From contig JAUUZX010000056.1 in assembly GCA_030592025.1 (NCBI GenBank), forward strand, positions 1 through 7,449: 7,449 bases of DNA. Direction: 5' to 3'. The position numbers and the translations under genes are program-made. Under the pieces are notes generated by a model, which worked only from the letters and a program-made list of their open reading frames with translations, was not told the DNA's origin and ran no database searches. Numbering within the stretch: the stretch's first letter is position 1; each line of letters starts with the position of its first letter. Shown piece after piece: positions 6,225-7,449 of this stretch. Source of the DNA: a bacterium. Lineage in GTDB: Bacteria; Krumholzibacteriota; Krumholzibacteria; LZORAL124-64-63.

Positions 6225-7449
6225 CTATGGTTCAATGCTGAACATGGTGACCGTATTTCGGATACGTTCCACCAACAGCATTTTGCCATCCTGCACGACG
6301 ACTCCCCGCGGAGTCGTGAAAGTCCATTCATCCTCAGTGGTCCCGATGGCGGATTGGATTCCGCCGTCCATGGCGAAGACCTGGACCATGGAGGACATGG
6401 CGTCCGTGACCCAGATCTTGCCGTTGTCGTCGATCGTGATGCCCTTGGGCCGCGCGAAGGCTCCGGCCGACTGGCCGACCTCTCCGAACGTCCGGATGAA
6501 ATCGCCTTCCAGATTGAATTGCTGGATGCGGCAGTTGATGGGCCCGACCACGCAGATGGTGCCGTCGTCCGTCACCACCAGTTCGTCCGGATACAGCAAC
6601 TGGCCTTCCGCCGTGCCGCGACTCCCGAAGGACTTCTGGATCCTGCCCTTGTCGTCGGTGATCAGCACCCGGTGGTTGCCCGTGTCGGTCATCACCATGC
6701 GCCCGTCCGCCATGACGTGCAGACCGTTGGCGCGCAAGGGATTCATGCCGGCTTCGACCATGACCCGGATCCGGCGCACGAACCGTCCGTCGCTCGAGAA
6801 GACCTGGATGTCGTGGCGCTCGATATCGGTGACGAAGACCTCGTCGCTACCGTTGATGAAAACGGTGAAGGGCATCGTGAAGGTGCCGTCGGGGTACTCG
6901 GCCGGATCAAAATTGCCCTGCAGTTTCTCGCCGAAGGCGAACTTCAGTTTGCCGTCGGGCCCGAAGCAGACCACACGCGAATTGAGCGCATCCGTGATGA
7001 AGATATCGCCGTTGGAGGCGATGGCAGCGTCCGCGGGTTGGTTCAACGCCAACCCGTCGATGCCCTCGGTCATCTCGAAACTCTTGCGCAGTTTCACGGT
7101 GATCAGTTCGATCTTGTTCTCTTCCGCCTGGGCGGCTGCAACTTCCTCGGCGGTCATGCCGAACTTGAACGACTGTTCCTCGGACTGGGGGGTCTCGTCG
7201 AAATCAGCGTTCATGGCGCTCAACACGTAGTAGTAGGTGACCCCGCGTACGAGACCTTCCTTGTCGACATGGCGCGACCCCTGGGCCGTGCCGATGACCT
7301 CGTAGTCCTTGCCCGACGTCTCGGAACGCCAGACGTTGTAGGCGATCGCGCCGGGGACCGGGTCCCAGTTCAGGTAGACCTTGTTCTTGTCCAAGCGGAT
7401 CCCGACCCAAGTCGGGGCGGTGAAGTCGCCGGCTTGTCCCGGAATCGTG
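6225..7449 (-). CDS. Fn3-NHL six-bladed beta-propeller protein (partial, 5' end outside window)
   Basis: The frame ends at TAG (6227-6225) and is open through base 7448 with no credible start, so about 407 C-terminal residues are visible. Visible residues about 10-97 form a fibronectin type III domain (LDKNKVYLNWDPVPGA, then VWRS, then VTYYYVLSAMN). A short Glu/Ala-rich stretch at about 97-122 (TAEEVAAAQAEENK) is probably helical and links it to the propeller. From about 135 to the C-terminus there are six NHL repeats with the pattern DG-x-IFITDALNSRVVCF ... GDFIRTFGE ... KGITIDDNGKIWVTD. The end, MFSIEP, closes the last blade. Such proteins are usually exported and act in binding or scaffolding; the signal peptide, if any, lies beyond the window. 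It is the first gene of the visible operon and lies 73 bases before the acidic cytochrome gene. It differs from the other propeller in this cluster, which is a lipoprotein without an Fn3 domain. Its function is unknown; a role in assembly or docking of the electron-transfer complex is inferred. Confidence 0.9.
   Translation of the reverse strand, partial: TIPGQAGDFTAPTWVGIRLDKNKVYLNWDPVPGAIAYNVWRSETSGKDYEVIGTAQGSRHVDKEGLVRGVTYYYVLSAMNADFDETPQSEEQSFKFGMTAEEVAAAQAEENKIELITVKLRKSFEMTEGIDGLALNQPADAAIASNGDIFITDALNSRVVCFGPDGKLKFAFGEKLQGNFDPAEYPDGTFTMPFTVFINGSDEVFVTDIERHDIQVFSSDGRFVRRIRVMVEAGMNPLRANGLHVMADGRMVMTDTGNHRVLITDDKGRIQKSFGSRGTAEGQLLYPDELVVTDDGTICVVGPINCRIQQFNLEGDFIRTFGEVGQSAGAFARPKGITIDDNGKIWVTDAMSSMVQVFAMDGGIQSAIGTTEDEWTFTTPRGVVVQDGKMLLVERIRNTVTMFSIEP

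Noticed and set aside
4859..6241. Plus-strand open frame of 460 codons opposite the acidic cytochrome
   Set aside because: The minus strand carries ten ordered heme sites, a signal peptide and a strong binding site. The plus translation is repetitive Val/Gly/Arg/Ala sequence with no recognisable domain.
6196..7230. Plus-strand open frame of 344 codons opposite the Fn3-propeller gene
   Set aside because: It is Ser/Pro/Met/Lys-rich with no domain, and the opposite strand encodes six clear NHL blades.
7392..7394. TTG as the start of the Fn3-propeller gene
   Set aside because: The frame stays open upstream to the window edge, and upstream residues (APTWVGIR) belong to the Fn3 domain, so the start lies outside the window.

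Overview
The window is a GC-rich stretch in which all six genes run on the minus strand, closely packed, so it reads as one operon transcribed from the high-coordinate end to the low end. Secretion signals, a lipobox and a large outer-membrane-type beta-barrel point to a diderm (Gram-negative) bacterium. The content suits a metal-reducing or other extracellular-electron-transfer lineage (Desulfuromonadota-like, or an FCB-group or candidate-phylum bacterium). The taxon cannot be fixed from the sequence.

Layout in transcription order: (1) >7449-6225, an Fn3 plus six-bladed NHL propeller protein whose start lies outside the window. (2) 6151-5003, a secreted, very acidic cytochrome with nine CXXCH motifs and one CX5CH motif, arranged as five repeated two-heme modules. 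(3) 4924-3818, a cytochrome with an N-terminal beta-sandwich-like domain and ten tightly packed CXXCH motifs. (4) 3821-2793, a lipoprotein with a six-bladed NHL propeller. (5) 2796-2122, a secreted tetraheme cytochrome built from two of the same two-heme modules. (6) 2110 to beyond base 1, an outer-membrane beta-barrel of more than 703 residues, cut by the window edge. Genes 3-4 and 4-5 overlap at ATGATG start/stop junctions, and gene 6 starts 11 bases after gene 5 ends. A strong 14-bp RNA hairpin lies between genes 2 and 3.

Together the cluster codes for about 24 c-type hemes, two beta-propellers and one large barrel. The simplest reading is a porin-cytochrome type conduit that carries electrons across the outer membrane. 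It has the logic of MtrCAB or the Geobacter porin-cytochrome complexes, but the parts differ and two propellers are added. The compact decaheme protein of gene 3 is the best candidate for the wire inside the barrel. The acidic modular cytochrome of gene 2 may be an extracellular or filament-type carrier. The roles are inferred; the domain content and heme counts are read directly from the sequence. No RNA genes, mobile elements, CRISPR arrays or convincing promoters were found.
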